A stretch of 64,000 nucleotides of DNA from Corynebacterium halotolerans YIM 70093 = DSM 44683 (GTDB lineage: Bacteria; Actinomycetota; Actinomycetes; Mycobacteriales; Mycobacteriaceae), in the NCBI RefSeq assembly GCF_000341345.1, contig NC_020302.1, positions 2,026,075 through 2,090,074 of the forward strand, written 5' to 3'. The notes under the pieces are model-generated. The model did no database searches, was not told the DNA's origin, and saw only the letters and a program-made list of their open reading frames with translations. This document shows positions 62,423 to 64,000 of this stretch, one piece after another (within the stretch, counting starts at the first letter, position 1; each line of letters opens with the position of its first letter). The position numbers and the translations under genes are program-made.

Positions 62423-63679
62423 CTACGCCTCCGGGGTCACGTCCCCGGTGCCCGGCTCGAGACCGCGGTTCACGGCGGGGTGGGAGCCCAACCGCAGATG
62501 GTCGACGTAGTCGCGGGCGCCGGCGTCCAGCTGCGGGCCGGTGGCGGCGGCGTCGGCAGGTGCGCGACGGTCGGCGCCGACGGCGAGCGGCAGGCGCGGG
62601 GGCATCAGCGTCCAGCGCAGCCCCGGGATCTTCGTGATGCCCCAGAGGACGAGCGAACCGACCGCGGAGATGACCAGGGCGACGACCATCCAGAAGGCGG
62701 TGCCACCCAGGAGGGTGTCCGCGTTCCGGGAGATCTCCAGGTCGGTGGCGCGGATGTTGTAGTGGTAGAGCACCGTCAGCGCGATGGGGTGGCCGAGGTA
62801 GATGACGAGGGTGTGGCGGCCGAGGAAACGCAGGGCCCCCGAGACATACGGGATCCTCGCCAGCGCCACCGCCCCGGCGATCGCGATGGGGATCATCAGC
62901 AGCTGGACGGCCGTGTTGACCACCAGCCGCAGCTCGGCGTAACCCACGGTCTCGGCGCCCGGCAGCAGCCACGGCAACTCCGGGGTGGAGCGGTCCGCGA
63001 AGACCGTCCAGACCGTCAGCAGGGCGAAGCCGGCGAGGTAGGCCGCTGCGGCCGGGAGGAACTTCCGCGGCGACAGGGCGTTTTCGGCGTGCTCGGCGAT
63101 CTGCGCGCGCAGGTACGCCCCGGCGATGAAGACCGGCAGGTAGAGCACCGCCTTGCCCACCATGTGGTAGTCGCTGTGCAGCGGCAGGAGGAGCACCGGG
63201 GCGAAACTGGCGAGCATGCCGGCCCAGGTGGGCAGGCGGCGGATGGCCCACAGGAACAGGTTGAACACCGTCAGGGCGAAGAGGAACCAGTACATGTTGC
63301 GTGCCTCGAGCAGATGCTCGAGATAGGTCCCGATGCCCGGCATGGGGGTGCCGTCGAACATCCGGTACTCACGGAACTTGAACCACAGTTCGATGGGCAC
63401 CCAGATCACGTAGGGAACCAGGAAGAACCACAGGCGCTTGACGAACAGCTCACCCAGCGTGAAGCGGAGGACCTTGACGGAGAAGAATCCGCTGACGAGG
63501 AAGAACAGCGGCATCCGCAGCGGGTCGAGGATGTGGTTGACGCCCGCGGCGACGGTCTCCATGCCCTGCGGGACCGCGAGGCTGACATGGAGGAGGACGA
63601 CGCCGAGGATGGAAACCCCCTTGGCGACGTCCGGCCAGGCCAGACGCGTGCGCGCGGAAGATCCCCGTGTCGTCGCCAT
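62423..63679 (-). CDS. Acyltransferase-3 family membrane protein
   Basis: 418 residues, about ten helices. Motif LAWPDVAKGVSILGVVLLHVSL (residues 13-34) has the H in helix 1 typical of AT3/OafA-type O-acyltransferases, and DPLRMPLFFLVSGFF supplies the RxPLFF loop. A conserved HTLVIYLGHPIAL is near the end, with a Pro/Ala/Asp-rich cytoplasmic tail. It may acylate a wall glycan or mycolate-related lipid; target unknown. ATG start. Confidence 0.8.
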   Translation of the reverse strand: MATTRGSSARTRLAWPDVAKGVSILGVVLLHVSLAVPQGMETVAAGVNHILDPLRMPLFFLVSGFFSVKVLRFTLGELFVKRLWFFLVPYVIWVPIELWFKFREYRMFDGTPMPGIGTYLEHLLEARNMYWFLFALTVFNLFLWAIRRLPTWAGMLASFAPVLLLPLHSDYHMVGKAVLYLPVFIAGAYLRAQIAEHAENALSPRKFLPAAAAYLAGFALLTVWTVFADRSTPELPWLLPGAETVGYAELRLVVNTAVQLLMIPIAIAGAVALARIPYVSGALRFLGRHTLVIYLGHPIALTVLYHYNIRATDLEISRNADTLLGGTAFWMVVALVISAVGSLVLWGITKIPGLRWTLMPPRLPLAVGADRRAPADAAATGPQLDAGARDYVDHLRLGSHPAVNRGLEPGTGDVTPEA

Positions 63680-63818
63680 GCCCCCGCCTTCCGCCGCCTG
63701 AAGTTGTACGGCGGTAACTATAGCGTCCCGGACGGATCCGATCCAATACCCCCGGATCCGGTCGAGGGTACACCCGCCGCCGGGAAGTTGCCCACCGGCC
63801 CGGCCACCGCGGGGCGGA
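63680..63818. other. Gap between the acyltransferase genes
   Basis: 139 bases. It contains the promoter region of the acyltransferase-3 gene (AT-rich GTTACCGCCGTACAAC on the minus strand). No gene or strong hairpin is seen. Confidence 0.4.
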
Positions 63819-64000
63819 TCAGGCGCGCGGCCCGGCCCCGGGCGGGTAGCCGTTCCCGGCGGCCAGGGATTCCTTGACCTCGGAGGCGTAGACGTCGATG
63901 TAGGGCTGGCCGGCCAGATCGGCGAGGACGTGCATGACGTGGTCGGTCAGCGGGCGCGCCGCCTCCCGGCTGTCGGGGTCGATACCCAGCGAGGTGACGT
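63819..64000 (-). CDS. C-terminus of a probable PlsC-type acyltransferase, cut by window edge
   Basis: Only about 60 residues are visible: REAARPLTDHVMHVLADLA, then YIDVYASEVKESLAAGNGYP, ending at a TGA on the minus strand (63819-63821). The pattern and position after mptC and an AT3 gene resemble the 1-acylglycerol-3-phosphate acyltransferase Rv2182c, but the catalytic HX4D lies beyond the window. Confidence 0.45.
   Translation of the reverse strand, partial: VTSLGIDPDSREAARPLTDHVMHVLADLAGQPYIDVYASEVKESLAAGNGYPPGAGPRA

Overview
The window is GC-rich chromosomal DNA from a Corynebacterium-type actinobacterium. Several things point there. The division and cell-wall (dcw) cluster has the actinobacterial order, with pgeF, yggS, sepF, yggT and divIVA after ftsZ and no ftsA. 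There is a Rv2175c/pknL pair, and lipoglycan mannosyltransferases (mptA, mptC) sit around a class II DAHP synthase as in mycobacteria and C. glutamicum. There is a perfect McbR-type operator (TAGAC-N6-GTCTA), an actinobacterial ileS T-box, and many genes preceded by a TANNNT -10 box only 6-8 nt from the start codon (leaderless mRNAs). No rRNA, tRNA, CRISPR array, insertion sequence or prophage was seen.

Layout, left to right. 1-6.5 kb: partial ilvA, two secreted proteins, and two tandem MetE-C-like paralogs, one with the McbR box. 6.6-17.5 kb: dnaE and divergent rarD, a decayed aminoglycoside nucleotidyltransferase pseudogene with a hairpin cluster at its 3' end, a membrane-anchored protein-rluD-lspA operon, a lipoprotein, an ABC-F ATPase with a small leader ORF and a leader that can sequester its ribosome binding site, and an MTB12-like lipoprotein. 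17.6-24 kb: asparaginase, AlkD-like protein, Na+/H+ antiporter, dinB, a single-domain HD hydrolase and an EamA transporter.

24-48.4 kb is almost all on the minus strand. Read in the direction of transcription it runs mraZ, rsmH, ftsL, ftsI, murE, murF, mraY, murD, ftsW, murG, murC, ftsQ, ftsZ, pgeF, yggS, sepF, yggT, divIVA, a small membrane protein and ileS with a T-box leader. Many junctions overlap by 1-4 nt, so the core behaves as one operon that couples lipid II synthesis to septum assembly and polar growth. Upstream of mraZ lie two oppositely oriented arrays of GTGGG boxes resembling MraZ operators.

48.8-64 kb: DUF3040 and HEPN proteins, a GNAT acetyltransferase, polyprenyl diphosphate synthase, mptA, the Rv2175c homologue divergent from pknL, a DUF222/HNH protein, class II DAHP synthase, the Rv2179c-like exoribonuclease, mptC whose 3' end runs antisense into its neighbour, an unrecognised 219-residue protein with a coupled upstream ORF, a small membrane protein, an acyltransferase-3 protein and the end of a probable PlsC-type acyltransferase. 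The most unusual signals are the ABC-F leader, the paired MraZ-like arrays, the nucleotidyltransferase pseudogene and the mptC 3' overlap.
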